NCBI GenBank assembly: GCA_031291645.1
Contig: JARLIQ010000067.1
Coordinates: 1 to 33,753, forward strand
Reading direction: 5' to 3'
Origin: Caulobacteraceae bacterium
GTDB taxonomy: Bacteria > Pseudomonadota > Alphaproteobacteria > Caulobacterales > Caulobacteraceae
Length of the DNA: 33,753 nt
The translations under genes and the position numbers were made by a program. Below are positions 14,874-22,579 of this stretch, piece by piece; the first letter of the stretch is position 1; each line of letters begins with the position of its first letter. The notes below the pieces were generated by a model. It did no database searches. It saw only the letters and a program-made list of their open reading frames with translations, and was not told the origin of the DNA.

Positions 14874-15203
14874 CTAACTCTCGGGATGGTGACGCCGCGC
14901 GGCGGGTACGCGGCAGTGGTCCTGGCTGCGCGTGCGGCAGATCGGATAGCTGGTCTGGCCGACCGTCGCCGAGGTGTCGGTCCCGGCGTTCGACGCCGCC
15001 GGCGCGGCGCCCATCGACGGGCTTCCCATCGAGGAGCCTCCCATCGACGAAGCCTGGCCCGGCGCCGTGGCGCTGGAGTCGCCCTGCATCGGCTGGGCCG
15101 AGGGCGGCGGCGCGGCCACGGACGTCGCGGGGGCGGCTTGCTGGGCCAGCGCCGTCCCGCCGATCGCCAGGGCCATCGCCGTCGAGATGAATAGAGTTCT
15201 CAT
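14874..15203 (-). CDS. Small exported Ser/Ala/Pro-rich protein, unknown function
   Basis: A 109-residue product with a clear Sec signal peptide: MRTLFISTAMALAIGGTALAQ with probable cleavage after ALA. The mature part is a low-complexity Ala/Pro/Ser/Gln region, then the tandem GGSSMGSPSMGAAP stretch (repeated S/P-S-M-G units), ending in a Cys-containing tail YPICRTRSQDHCRVPAARRH. The two Cys residues could pair in the periplasm. Similar tails (YPxCRxRxQDxC) occur in small exported proteins of Caulobacterales as far as I recall. The start ATG has AAGGAT about 7 nt upstream. The frame continues upstream without a stop, but that part looks non-coding. It is convergent with selO and divergent from the TonB receptor. 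No function can be assigned. Confidence 0.7.
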   Translation of the reverse strand: MRTLFISTAMALAIGGTALAQQAAPATSVAAPPPSAQPMQGDSSATAPGQASSMGGSSMGSPSMGAAPAASNAGTDTSATVGQTSYPICRTRSQDHCRVPAARRHHPES

Positions 15204-15502
15204 CGCCAGATCCTTCCGGTTGTCCTTGCCCCGACCCGCAATAGAAACGCGCGGCGACGCCCAGGGTTCATCCGGCGCACCACCGCCCGCTCGCGCTGGC
15301 GACACGGTCTGGGCGGGGGCCGTAACACGCGCCTCACAGAGGTTGGGGTCGATTCCACCCGGCCGTTCAGGCATCACCCGATCCTCATTTCGAAACGCGC
15401 GAATGTTGCGCTGAATCCGGGTCGATCCTTGCCGCGATCGACCTCGTCCCGGCCGAATTGAGGCAGAAATTTTCTGGCCGGGTGCGACACTGTGTCCCGA
15501 AT
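15204..15502. other. Intergenic stretch upstream of the exported-protein gene
   Basis: About 300 nt of the 466-nt gap between the exported-protein gene and the TonB receptor gene. I see no gene or strong structure here. A minus-strand frame open through it has unlikely composition. The AT-richer control region of the receptor gene begins near 15460. Confidence 0.4.
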
Positions 15503-15518
15503 GTGACATGTACGTCAC
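15503..15518. promoter_or_regulatory. GTGAC-N6-GTCAC inverted repeat, candidate operator upstream of the TonB receptor
   Basis: GTGAC (15503-15507) and GTCAC (15514-15518) are perfect inverted arms separated by ATGTAC. The repeat lies 27 nt upstream of the proposed -35 element, and is followed by a small CACGA/TCGTG stem over a T-run and another GTCAC at about 15536. An activator or repressor of the receptor gene could bind here. Confidence 0.4.
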
Positions 15519-15545
15519 GATTTTTTCGTGAGTTCGTCACACGCG

Positions 15546-15575
15546 TTGACCGGCCGGAGTCGTCGTTCTTACGAT
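15546..15575 (+). promoter_or_regulatory. Likely housekeeping-sigma promoter of the TonB receptor gene
   Basis: TTGACC (15546-15551) and TACGAT (15570-15575) are separated by 18 nt, close to the sigma-70 consensus. Transcription would begin near 15582, leaving a leader of about 88 nt before the ATG. No known riboswitch signature was recognised in the leader. Confidence 0.5.
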
Positions 15576-15669
15576 GCGCGCAACCGGGACCCCGAGTTGG
15601 GCCGGGACACACGAAAGAGTTGGAACCGCCACGCCGCAGGGGGCGCAGAGCGGTTCGAAAGGGGCCTAT

Positions 15670-18504
15670 ATGAAAATGAAATCCAGCCGCAGCCTGGCTG
15701 CGGTGCTCGTCAGTTCGACCGCGCTCATCGCGCCCGGACTTTCCATCGCGATTCTGAGCGCGCCGACCATGGCGGCCGCCCAGGCGGCGCCGGCGCCGGC
15801 CAAGCCCGCGTCGAACGCCACCGAGGTGCAGGAAGTGGTGGTCACCGGCACCCTGTTCCGGACCAAGGTCGAAACGGCGGCCCCGGTCACCGTTCTGAGC
15901 CAGCAGTCCATCACCAACGCGGGCATCACCACGATTTCAGACGCCGTCCGCTCGATCTCCGCCGACAACAGCGGGACCATCCCGACCGCGTTCGGCATCG
16001 GATTTGCGGCGGGCTCGTCGGGGATCGCGTTGCGCGGCCTGACGGTCAACTCGACCATCGTTCTCATCGATGGCTTCCGGACGGCGAACTATGCGCTGGC
16101 TGACGACGGCGTCCGTGGCTTCGTCGACCTGAACACCATCCCCGAGAGCATCGTCGACCACGTGGACGTGCTGAAGGACGGCGCCTCGGCCATCTACGGC
16201 GCCGACGCCATCGGCGGCGTGGTCAACATCGTCATGAAGCCGACCTTCCAGGGCGAGGAGGTCGAGGCCGAGGCTGGCACCTCGCAACACGGCGGCGGCT
16301 CGATGGAGCGCTTCGCCGGCACGGTGGGCTACGGCAACCTCGACACCGATCGGTTCAACGCCTACTTCAACGTTGAATACCAGCACGACGACCCGATCCA
16401 CGTCGGCCAACGGGGTTTCCCGTTCAACACCACGGACCTGACCTCGATCGGGGGCAACAACCCGGGCAATGGCCAACCGGGCGTGCCTTCCGGCTCCATC
16501 TACGGTTCGGTCGCGCCGATCGATCCGACCACGGGCGCCCAGGTGGGCGGAGCCCAGATCCTCAACCCGGCGGGCTGCGGCTCGCGGGGTAAGCTGTCGA
16601 CCCAGACCGATTCCCTGGGCTTCACCGACACCTATTGCGCCCAGAACCTGTCACTGAATAGCGACGACCAGCCCCGTGAAACCCGCTATGGCTTCTACGG
16701 CCGCTTCACCGTCCAGATCAATCCGAACACCACGGCCTATCTGAACGCGAGCTACTATCAGAACGACGTCTTCATCGACACCTCTCGCGCGCAGATCAAC
16801 CAATATGTGCCGTACAACACGAGCACGATCACGCTGCCGGCGCACCTGTCGAATGGCTCGCTCAATCCGAACGATCCCTTTGCGGCGCAAGGTTATGACG
16901 CCCAGATCAACTACGCGTTCGGCGACATTCCCTCGTCGAGCACCGAGAACAACCACGTGTTCCGATCGGTGCTCGATCTGCGCGGGTCGGCCTACGGCTG
17001 GGACTATGAGACGACGGGCATCATCGCCCATACCTGGCTGGACACCGTCAACCGCGGTTTCATCAACTACAATCAACTGCTGTCCGACATCGCCGACGGG
17101 TCCTACAGCTTCGTGAATCCGTCGTCCAACTCGGCGGCGGTTCGCGCCGCTCTGTCGCCGACCGACGCCAAGACCTCGACGACCGACCTCGACGGCATCA
17201 ACCTGCAGGCGACCCATGCCTTGACCGAGCTGCCCGGTGGTCCCTTGAACCTCGCCCTGGGCGCGGCGTGGCGCTACGAGGCGACCTACGACCCCGACCT
17301 CAACCCGCTCGTGAACGGCAATGCCGAATACAACGGCTTCGGTGACGCCCGCACCATCGGCAACCGCACCGTCACCTCCGCCTTTGCGGAACTGGATGCG
17401 CCGGTCATCAAGCAGGTCGATATCGACATCGCCGGCCGCTTCGACCACTATTCGGACGCCGGCAATAACTTTTCGCCGAAGATCGGCCTGAAGTGGACGC
17501 CGATCCGCCAGCTTCTGCTGCGTGCGACCTATTCGGAAGGCTTCCGGGCGCCGAGCTTCGCGGAAAACGGAAACAGCTTCTTCGAAGGCTTCGCGGGCGA
17601 GACTCTGCCGTCATCGTATGTCACGGCGCACGGCAACGACGGTTATGTTCAGCCGTATTTCATCGGCACGGCGGCTTCGGGTAATCCCCACCTGAAGCCC
17701 GAGAAGTCGCAAAACTTCACCGTTGGCATGGTCGTCCAGCCGATCTCGAGCATCAGCCTGACGCTGGACTACTACCATATCCAGAAAACCCAGGTTATCG
17801 CGCAGGGGAATCCGTCGGTCGTCCTCGCCGATTACTTTGCCGGATTGCCGCTGCCGGCCGGATCTTCCGTCACCGTGGATACGCCCGACCCGGCTCATCC
17901 CAATCTGTTGCCGAAGCCTCTGGTCGTCTACACGCCATATACCAACGCCAACAAGATCATGACGGACGGGCTCGACCTAGATATACTGTTCAAGCACGAT
18001 CTTCCGTATGATTTCCGCCTGACAAGCGATTTCAACATCACGGACATCTTCCACTTCAACTATACGGAACCCGGCCAGCCGACTTACAACTACGTCGGCA
18101 CTCAAAGCCCATACGCCTTGTCGTCGGGCGCAGGGACGCCGAAGTGGCGTTGGAACTGGCAGACCACCCTGTCCCACGGTCCTCTGTCGGTCACCGCGAC
18201 GGTCAAGTACGTCAGCTCGATCAAGATGGTGGCCTACGACTACGGCGGTTCGGCATGCTTTTCGACGGTCAATGGCGCAAACTTCCCCGCGAACTGCACC
18301 TCGCCGTCGTTCACCGACGTCGATCTCCACATCGCCTATGACGTCAATCCGAAGATCCAGGTCTACGGGGACGTCCAGAACCTGATGGACGCCAAGCCGC
18401 CGTTCGACCCGCTCGACTACGCCGGCGTCAACTACAACCCGACCTACGCCCAGGACGGCATCATCGGCCGTTACTTCAAGCTGGGCGTCCGGGCGAAGTT
18501 CTGA
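15670..18504 (+). CDS. TonB-dependent outer-membrane receptor
   Basis: A 944-residue outer-membrane transporter powered by TonB-ExbBD. After a long signal peptide (to about residue 38, ending PTMAAAQA) there is a TonB-box-like TEVQEVVVTG. A plug domain (about 60-180) follows with TVLSQQSITNAG, IALRGLTVNSTIVLIDGFR and the conserved HVDVLKDGASAIYGADAIGG. The C-terminal beta-barrel shows alternating strands, includes RATYSEGFRAPSF and NPHLKPEKSQNF, and ends in KLGVRAKF with the terminal Phe needed for barrel insertion. AAGGGG lies 6-11 nt before ATG 15670. The ligand is unknown; no haem- or siderophore-specific motif was seen, and size fits the large carbohydrate/peptide-type receptors of Caulobacterales. 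Wobble positions are visibly less GC-rich than in flanking genes. Confidence 0.93.
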   Translation: MKMKSSRSLAAVLVSSTALIAPGLSIAILSAPTMAAAQAAPAPAKPASNATEVQEVVVTGTLFRTKVETAAPVTVLSQQSITNAGITTISDAVRSISADNSGTIPTAFGIGFAAGSSGIALRGLTVNSTIVLIDGFRTANYALADDGVRGFVDLNTIPESIVDHVDVLKDGASAIYGADAIGGVVNIVMKPTFQGEEVEAEAGTSQHGGGSMERFAGTVGYGNLDTDRFNAYFNVEYQHDDPIHVGQRGFPFNTTDLTSIGGNNPGNGQPGVPSGSIYGSVAPIDPTTGAQVGGAQILNPAGCGSRGKLSTQTDSLGFTDTYCAQNLSLNSDDQPRETRYGFYGRFTVQINPNTTAYLNASYYQNDVFIDTSRAQINQYVPYNTSTITLPAHLSNGSLNPNDPFAAQGYDAQINYAFGDIPSSSTENNHVFRSVLDLRGSAYGWDYETTGIIAHTWLDTVNRGFINYNQLLSDIADGSYSFVNPSSNSAAVRAALSPTDAKTSTTDLDGINLQATHALTELPGGPLNLALGAAWRYEATYDPDLNPLVNGNAEYNGFGDARTIGNRTVTSAFAELDAPVIKQVDIDIAGRFDHYSDAGNNFSPKIGLKWTPIRQLLLRATYSEGFRAPSFAENGNSFFEGFAGETLPSSYVTAHGNDGYVQPYFIGTAASGNPHLKPEKSQNFTVGMVVQPISSISLTLDYYHIQKTQVIAQGNPSVVLADYFAGLPLPAGSSVTVDTPDPAHPNLLPKPLVVYTPYTNANKIMTDGLDLDILFKHDLPYDFRLTSDFNITDIFHFNYTEPGQPTYNYVGTQSPYALSSGAGTPKWRWNWQTTLSHGPLSVTATVKYVSSIKMVAYDYGGSACFSTVNGANFPANCTSPSFTDVDLHIAYDVNPKIQVYGDVQNLMDAKPPFDPLDYAGVNYNPTYAQDGIIGRYFKLGVRAKF

Positions 18505-18521
18505 CGCCTGCCCGGTCCGTC

Positions 18522-18550
18522 CGCACCCGGGTCCCTATGATCCGGGTGCG
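18522..18550. other. Hairpin downstream of the TonB receptor gene
   Basis: CGCACCCGG (18522-18530) and CCGGGTGCG (18542-18550) form a perfect 9-bp stem around an 11-nt loop. It stands 17 nt before a second hairpin that is the likely terminator. It may stabilise the 3' end of the mRNA. Confidence 0.45.
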
Positions 18551-18566
18551 GATCATGTACGACAAT

Positions 18567-18599
18567 GCCGCTCCGGGTCTCCCGGGGCGGCGTTTTCTT
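18567..18599 (+). terminator. Rho-independent terminator of the TonB receptor gene
   Basis: GCCGCTCCGGG (18567-18577), loop TCT, CCCGGGGCGGC (18581-18591) forms an 11-bp stem with one T-G wobble, followed by GTTTTCTT. The roughly 170 nt from here to the sulfotransferase gene show no further gene. Confidence 0.8.
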
Positions 18600-18768
18600 G
18601 TGCGGCGCGGCCCATTTGGCGCCCGCGGCGCCATTATTTCGCCTGACGAGACCGATTAGAGGCTGACGCGACGACGGAACGGGGCTTTTACTGCGTTGTT
18701 CTCTCGATTGGCCCCGGTCGGCGCCCGATGAGGCGGCGGCGATCGTCGTGGCCTTGCGGCTGGGGTTC

Positions 18769-19641
18769 ATGGATTTCATCTGCCTTTGCATCCGGGTGCC
18801 CAAGAGCGGTTCAAGCAGCCTGAGCCACGCCCTGAACGCGGCGTTCGCCGAGCGCCGGACCTTCTTCCTGCCCGACACCCTGAACCTCGACGGCCGCCAT
18901 TCGGCCTTCCAGCGCTGGCGTTTCCAGCGGGCGCGCAAGGGCGCGCTGCGCGCCCACTACGGCGATCCCCGCCTCGCCAGCGCCCTGGCGACGATCAACG
19001 CCGACGCCCGGCCGGGCGACCTGATCGCGGGCGGCCATTTCGATTTCGGCTTCGCGCGCCAGGCGCTGTCGCGGCCGGCGCGCGCGATCGCCATGCTGCG
19101 CGACCCGGTCGCGCGCTGCGTCTCGGAATACAACTACGCCCGGCAGAACCACCTCGCGCGTGACGTCTTCAAGCGGATCGATTCCAAGACCCAGCCCAAG
19201 ATCGCCGCCCGCTACGACCTCGTCGGTTACCTCGACTACCTGCTCGACCGGCGCGAAACCTATGGCGACCTCGCCAGCCAATACCTCGGCTGGGACGGGG
19301 CCCAGCCCCTGGACCGCTTCTTCGAGACCGCCGTGTTCCACGCCGGAGTGCTGGAGGACAGCGCGACCTTCGCCTTCGGCCTGGCCGAGAAGCTGGGCCG
19401 GCCGGTGGACTTCCCCTGGGCCAACAGCACGCTCGATCGCAAGGCGCAGGCGGCGGACGCGGCCGCCCGCCGGCGGATCGAACAGCTCTATGCGCGGGAT
19501 TTCGAGCTCTACGAGCACGTCCGGGCCGAGACCCGCAAGGCTGCGCGCCGGATCTCGGCGCTGCGCCGCAAGGCGACCGAGGCCGAGCCGGCCTCCTTCA
19601 CCCGCACCGACCGGCCAGACGCCGCCTCAGGCCTCAACTAG
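18769..19641 (+). CDS. Sulfotransferase-family protein
   Basis: A 290-residue protein with the two PAPS-binding signatures of sulfotransferases. The 5'-phosphosulfate loop is IRVPKSGSSSLSHAL near the N-terminus (about residues 9-23). The 3'-phosphate motif is AIAMLRDPVARCVSEYNYAR, with the R-x4-R-x3-S-x-Y spacing. It would transfer sulfate from PAPS to a carbohydrate, lipid or protein hydroxyl. No signal peptide is evident, so it should be cytosolic. The C-terminal part is Arg/Ala-rich helix and tail. ATG 18769 is chosen because the PAPS loop follows at once; a GTG at 18748 would add seven residues. No sulfate-activation or glycan genes are nearby to point to a substrate. The stop overlaps that of the convergent phosphatase gene (CTAG, 19638-19641). 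Confidence 0.75.
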   Translation: MDFICLCIRVPKSGSSSLSHALNAAFAERRTFFLPDTLNLDGRHSAFQRWRFQRARKGALRAHYGDPRLASALATINADARPGDLIAGGHFDFGFARQALSRPARAIAMLRDPVARCVSEYNYARQNHLARDVFKRIDSKTQPKIAARYDLVGYLDYLLDRRETYGDLASQYLGWDGAQPLDRFFETAVFHAGVLEDSATFAFGLAEKLGRPVDFPWANSTLDRKAQAADAAARRRIEQLYARDFELYEHVRAETRKAARRISALRRKATEAEPASFTRTDRPDAASGLN

Positions 19642-20426
19642 CCCCGCAGCCGCTCGATGATCTGCGGGTGCAGGTCGGAATTGGCGACGCAGATCGTGCC
19701 GGCCTGCATCGGGTTGTCGCCGCCGTCGGCGTCGGAGACCACCCCGCCGGCCTCGGTGACGAACAGCATGCCCGCGGCGATGTCCCACTTCTGGATGCCG
19801 CGCTCCCAGTAGCCGTCGAACCGGCCGGCCGCGACATAGGCCAGGTCCAGCGCCGCCGAGCCGAACCGGCGCACGCCCGAGACCCGCGCGGCGATCTGGT
19901 GCAGCTCCTTCAGGAAGGTCGCGTGGCCGGGCCGGCCCATGAACGGGATGCCGGTGGCCAGTACGGTGTCGGCCAGCTCGCGCCGGGCGGCGACGCGCAG
20001 CCGCTTGTCGTTCAGGAAGCAGCCCTTGCCCTTCTCGGCCCAGTAGAGCTCGTTGGTGATCGGGTTGTAGGTCACCCCGGCCACGATCTGGCCCTCGCGC
20101 TCCAGCCCGACGGTCACCGCGAAGTGGGGGATGGCGTGCAGGAAGTTGGTGGTGCCGTCCAGCGGGTCGGCGATCCAGGTGTGGGTCTTGTCGGTGCCCT
20201 CGATCAGGCCCCGTTCCTCGCCCAGGAAGCCATAGCCCGCTCGCGCGGCGCTGAGGGCCTCGAACAGCACCTGCTCGGCCTTCAGGTCGGCGGCGGAGAC
20301 GTAGTCGGCGGGGCCCTTGCGCGAGACCTGCAGCTCGGCCAGTTCGCCGAAGTCGCGGGTCAGGCCGCGCGCGGCCTTGCGCACGGCGTCGATCATCACC
20401 TTCAGGAGGGCGCTGGGCGTGCTCAT
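19638..20426 (-). CDS. Inositol monophosphatase family protein (SuhB-like)
   Basis: A 262-residue Mg2+-dependent, Li+-sensitive-type phosphatase. The metal-binding set is complete: GEERG with Glu70/Glu71, WIADPLDGTTNF with Asp87 and Asp90, and QKWDIAAG with Asp215. YVSAADLKAEQVLFEAL is the usual N-terminal helix, and TEAGGVVSDADGG the usual end. It would hydrolyse inositol-1-phosphate or a related sugar phosphate, and in some bacteria SuhB acts in rRNA transcription. The substrate cannot be told from sequence; 3'-phosphoadenosine phosphatases (CysQ) are relatives, and the convergent sulfotransferase makes that idea tempting but unsupported. It is the last gene of the minus-strand block, 136 nt after thiE. 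Confidence 0.88.
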   Translation of the reverse strand: MSTPSALLKVMIDAVRKAARGLTRDFGELAELQVSRKGPADYVSAADLKAEQVLFEALSAARAGYGFLGEERGLIEGTDKTHTWIADPLDGTTNFLHAIPHFAVTVGLEREGQIVAGVTYNPITNELYWAEKGKGCFLNDKRLRVAARRELADTVLATGIPFMGRPGHATFLKELHQIAARVSGVRRFGSAALDLAYVAAGRFDGYWERGIQKWDIAAGMLFVTEAGGVVSDADGGDNPMQAGTICVANSDLHPQIIERLRG

Positions 20427-20538
20427 GCGCGCGGGGCGCCGGGATCGAGGGTCATCGCTGCCTTTGGGGACGCGGGGGTTCGAAAGGATCGGAATTGGCG
20501 GCGGAACCTAGTCATCGCGCCGGCTCGTGGCAAGCTGG

Positions 20539-20573
20539 GCCCAGCCTCGGCCCGGTTTGGGCTCAGCCTGGGC
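20539..20573 (-). terminator. Hairpin overlapping the thiE stop codon, possible terminator
   Basis: On the minus strand a 15-nt arm (20573-20559) pairs with 20553-20539 at 12 of 15 positions around a 5-nt loop. The thiE stop (20565-20563) is inside the first arm. No T-run follows, so termination is only possible. Confidence 0.35.
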
Positions 20574-21225
20574 GCGCGGCCCGCTCGGCCAGGCCGGCCG
20601 CGATCTCGGCGTTGAACGCCTTCACCGCCGCGGCGGGACCTTGCGCATGGCCCCACACCCCGGCCGAGACGGCGATGAAGTCCGCCCCGGCGGCGACCAG
20701 CGGGCGGCAGTTCTCCACCGTGATCCCGCCGATGGCGACGCACGGCGTCTGCATGGTCTCCTGCCAGACTTCCAGCACCTCCGGTTCGGCGCGGGTCCTG
20801 GGGACCTTGGTCCCGGTCTCGTGGAAGGCGCCGAAGGCGACGTAGTCGGCCCCGGCCTCGGCCGCCTCCATGGCCAGGTGGCGGCTGTCGTGGCAGGTGA
20901 CGCCGACGATGGCGTCCCGCCCCATGATCCGACGCGCCTCGGCGCAGGACGCGTCCTCCTGGCCGACGTGCACGCCGTCGCAGCCGAGCCGCGCGGCCAG
21001 GTCCGGCCGGTCGTTCAGGATCACCGCCACGTCCCGGCTGCGCGCGATGGGCGCCAGGACATCGACCGCCGCGGCGATCACCGGGTCCGGCGCGTCCTTC
21101 AGCCGGATCTGCAGGGCGGCCACGTCGCCGGCGTCCAGCGCCCGGGCCAACAGGTGGCCGAAGGCGGCCAGGTCGTCGATCTCGGGCGGGGTGATCAGGT
21201 AGAGGCGGCAGGCGGGCGCGGTCAT
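20563..21225 (-). CDS. thiE: Thiamine-phosphate synthase
   Basis: A 220-residue TIM-barrel enzyme that joins hydroxymethylpyrimidine diphosphate to thiazole phosphate to give thiamine monophosphate. Motifs are RLYLITPP at the first strand, AALQIRLKD (the diphosphate-binding basic segment), [24 protein letters not shown] (pyrimidine phosphate and Mg2+ site), [32 protein letters not shown] and [30 protein letters not shown] (phosphate-gripping loops). Length is normal. It lies 54 nt downstream of fba on the same strand and could be co-transcribed; transketolase, in the same block, needs the cofactor made from this product. No TPP riboswitch was recognised upstream. Confidence 0.92.
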   Translation of the reverse strand: MTAPACRLYLITPPEIDDLAAFGHLLARALDAGDVAALQIRLKDAPDPVIAAAVDVLAPIARSRDVAVILNDRPDLAARLGCDGVHVGQEDASCAEARRIMGRDAIVGVTCHDSRHLAMEAAEAGADYVAFGAFHETGTKVPRTRAEPEVLEVWQETMQTPCVAIGGITVENCRPLVAAGADFIAVSAGVWGHAQGPAAAVKAFNAEIAAGLAERAARPG

Positions 21226-21279
21226 CGCCTGCCGCTAGCCCCCGCCCGCCCGCGCGTCAATGCGCCCGCCGTCCGCCGC

Positions 21280-22365
21280 CTATTCGGCCGCGTGCTTGGA
21301 GACGCCGAACTTGGGCGACAGTTCGCCCTTGGCGTAGCGCTGGGCCATGGCCGACAGCGGCAGGGGCCGGATCTTGGGCGCCTGGCCGGCCGTGCCGAAT
21401 TCCTCCAGCCGCAGGCGGCAGACCTTGGTCATCGCCTCCATGGCGGGCTTCAGGTACTTGCGCGGGTCGAACTCTTCGCGGTGCTCCGACAGGATGCGCC
21501 GGATCTGGCCGGTCATGGCCATGCGGTTGTCGGTGTCGATGTTGATCTTGCGCACGCCGTTCTTGATGCCGCGCTGGATCTCCTCGATCGGCACGCCCCA
21601 GGTCTGGGGCATCTCGCCGCCGTAGGCGTTGATGATGTCCTGCAGGTCCTGCGGCACGGTGGACGAGCCGTGCATGACCAGGTGGGTGTTGGGCAGGCGG
21701 CGGTGGATCTCCTCGATCACCCCCATGGCCAGGATGTCGCCGTCCGGCTTGCGGGTGAACTTGTAGGCCCCGTGGCTGGTGCCCATGGCGATGGCCAGGG
21801 CGTCGACCTCGGTCTGGCGCACGAAGTCCACGGCCTGGTCGGGGTCGGTCAGCAGCTGGTCGTGGGACAGCACGCCCTCGAAGCCGTGGCCGTCCTCCTT
21901 CTCGCCCTGGCCGGTCTCCAGCGAGCCCAGGACGCCCAGTTCACCCTCGACCGAGACCCCGCCCCAGTGCGCCATCCTGGCGACGTTGCGGGTGATCTCG
22001 ACGTTGTATTCGTAGGTCGAGGGGGTCTTGGCGTCCGCGCCCAGCGAGCCGTCCATCATCACCGAGGTGAAGCCGTGCTGGATGGCGGTCACGCAGGTGG
22101 CTTCGTTGTTGCCGTGGTCCTGGTGCATGCACACCGGAATGTGGGGGTAGAGCTCGACCAGCCCTTCGATCAGCTTGGCCAGCACCACGTCGTTGGCGTA
22201 CTGGCGCGCGCCGCGGCTGGCCTGGATGATCACCGGGGCCGAGACCGCGTCGGCCGCGGCCATGATGGCCAGCCCCTGTTCCATGTTGTTGATGTTGAAG
22301 GCGGGAACGCCGTAGCCGTGTTCGGCTGCGTGATCGAGCAGCTGCCTGAGAGTAATCCGCGCCAT
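21280..22365 (-). CDS. fba: Class II fructose-1,6-bisphosphate aldolase
   Basis: A 361-residue zinc-dependent aldolase of the CbbA-like class IIB type, cleaving fructose 1,6-bisphosphate to dihydroxyacetone phosphate and glyceraldehyde 3-phosphate, or sedoheptulose bisphosphate in related cycles. [14 protein letters not shown] carries zinc and catalytic residues (His81, Asp83, His84). [61 protein letters not shown] and [17 protein letters not shown] are all as expected. GAGGAGA sits 5-11 nt upstream of the ATG. It is the fourth carbon-metabolism gene of the block (gap, pgk, fba in order), but a 214-nt gap with three palindromic elements separates it from pgk, so it may have its own promoter or be regulated at the RNA level. 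Confidence 0.95.
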   Translation of the reverse strand: MARITLRQLLDHAAEHGYGVPAFNINNMEQGLAIMAAADAVSAPVIIQASRGARQYANDVVLAKLIEGLVELYPHIPVCMHQDHGNNEATCVTAIQHGFTSVMMDGSLGADAKTPSTYEYNVEITRNVARMAHWGGVSVEGELGVLGSLETGQGEKEDGHGFEGVLSHDQLLTDPDQAVDFVRQTEVDALAIAMGTSHGAYKFTRKPDGDILAMGVIEEIHRRLPNTHLVMHGSSTVPQDLQDIINAYGGEMPQTWGVPIEEIQRGIKNGVRKINIDTDNRMAMTGQIRRILSEHREEFDPRKYLKPAMEAMTKVCRLRLEEFGTAGQAPKIRPLPLSAMAQRYAKGELSPKFGVSKHAAE

Positions 22366-22404
22366 CGCCTTCTCCTCACCCCTTCGCGGCCCCCGCCGCG
22401 ACTA

Positions 22405-22452
22405 GATCACGATGATTTTGGATTGGATCAATCCAAAATCATAAACGTGATC
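22405..22452. repeat. Palindromic element A (48 nt) between pgk and fba
   Basis: GATCACG (22405-22411) pairs with CGTGATC (22446-22452). Inside, ATGATTTTGGATT (22412-22424) pairs with AATCCAAAATCAT (22430-22442) around loop GGATC, with an AAA bulge. Twenty base pairs in 48 nt make a near-complete hairpin. It is AT-rich for this genome. Confidence 0.8.
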
Positions 22453-22464
22453 GCCTCTAGAGTT

Positions 22465-22515
22465 AGAGCGGGTTGCGGGCGGAAAACCGCTTCGCACTTT
22501 TCCTCAACCCGCTCT
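22465..22515. repeat. Palindromic element B (51 nt) between pgk and fba
   Basis: AGAGCGGGTTG (22465-22475) and CAACCCGCTCT (22505-22515) are a perfect 11-bp inverted repeat. The core contains its own GCGG-AAAA-CCGC hairpin. I recognise this as a dispersed intergenic repeat found widely in alphaproteobacteria. It lies between A and its relative C. Confidence 0.8.
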
Positions 22516-22516
22516 A

Positions 22517-22564
22517 GATCACGATGCCCCCGGATTGGGACAAACCCAAGTCAGGGCCGTGATC
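22517..22564. repeat. Palindromic element C, diverged copy of A (48 nt)
   Basis: Also 48 nt, with GATCACGATG at the start, GGATTGG in the same internal place and CGTGATC at the end, exactly as in A. The inner stem differs: CCCCC replaces ATTTT, and TTGGG/CCCAA pair near the tip. A and C are therefore two diverged copies on either side of B. Confidence 0.75.
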
Positions 22565-22579
22565 GTCGTTTGACCCCGC

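Noticed and set aside
14874-15518. Longer 214-residue version of the exported protein gene
   Set aside because: The added N-terminal part is non-repetitive Arg/Pro-rich sequence, and it would bury a clear signal peptide in the middle. The ATG at 15203 has its own ribosome site.
21226-21279. TPP riboswitch upstream of thiE
   Set aside because: The 54-nt gap after fba is too short, and no CUGAGA or other THI-box core is visible.
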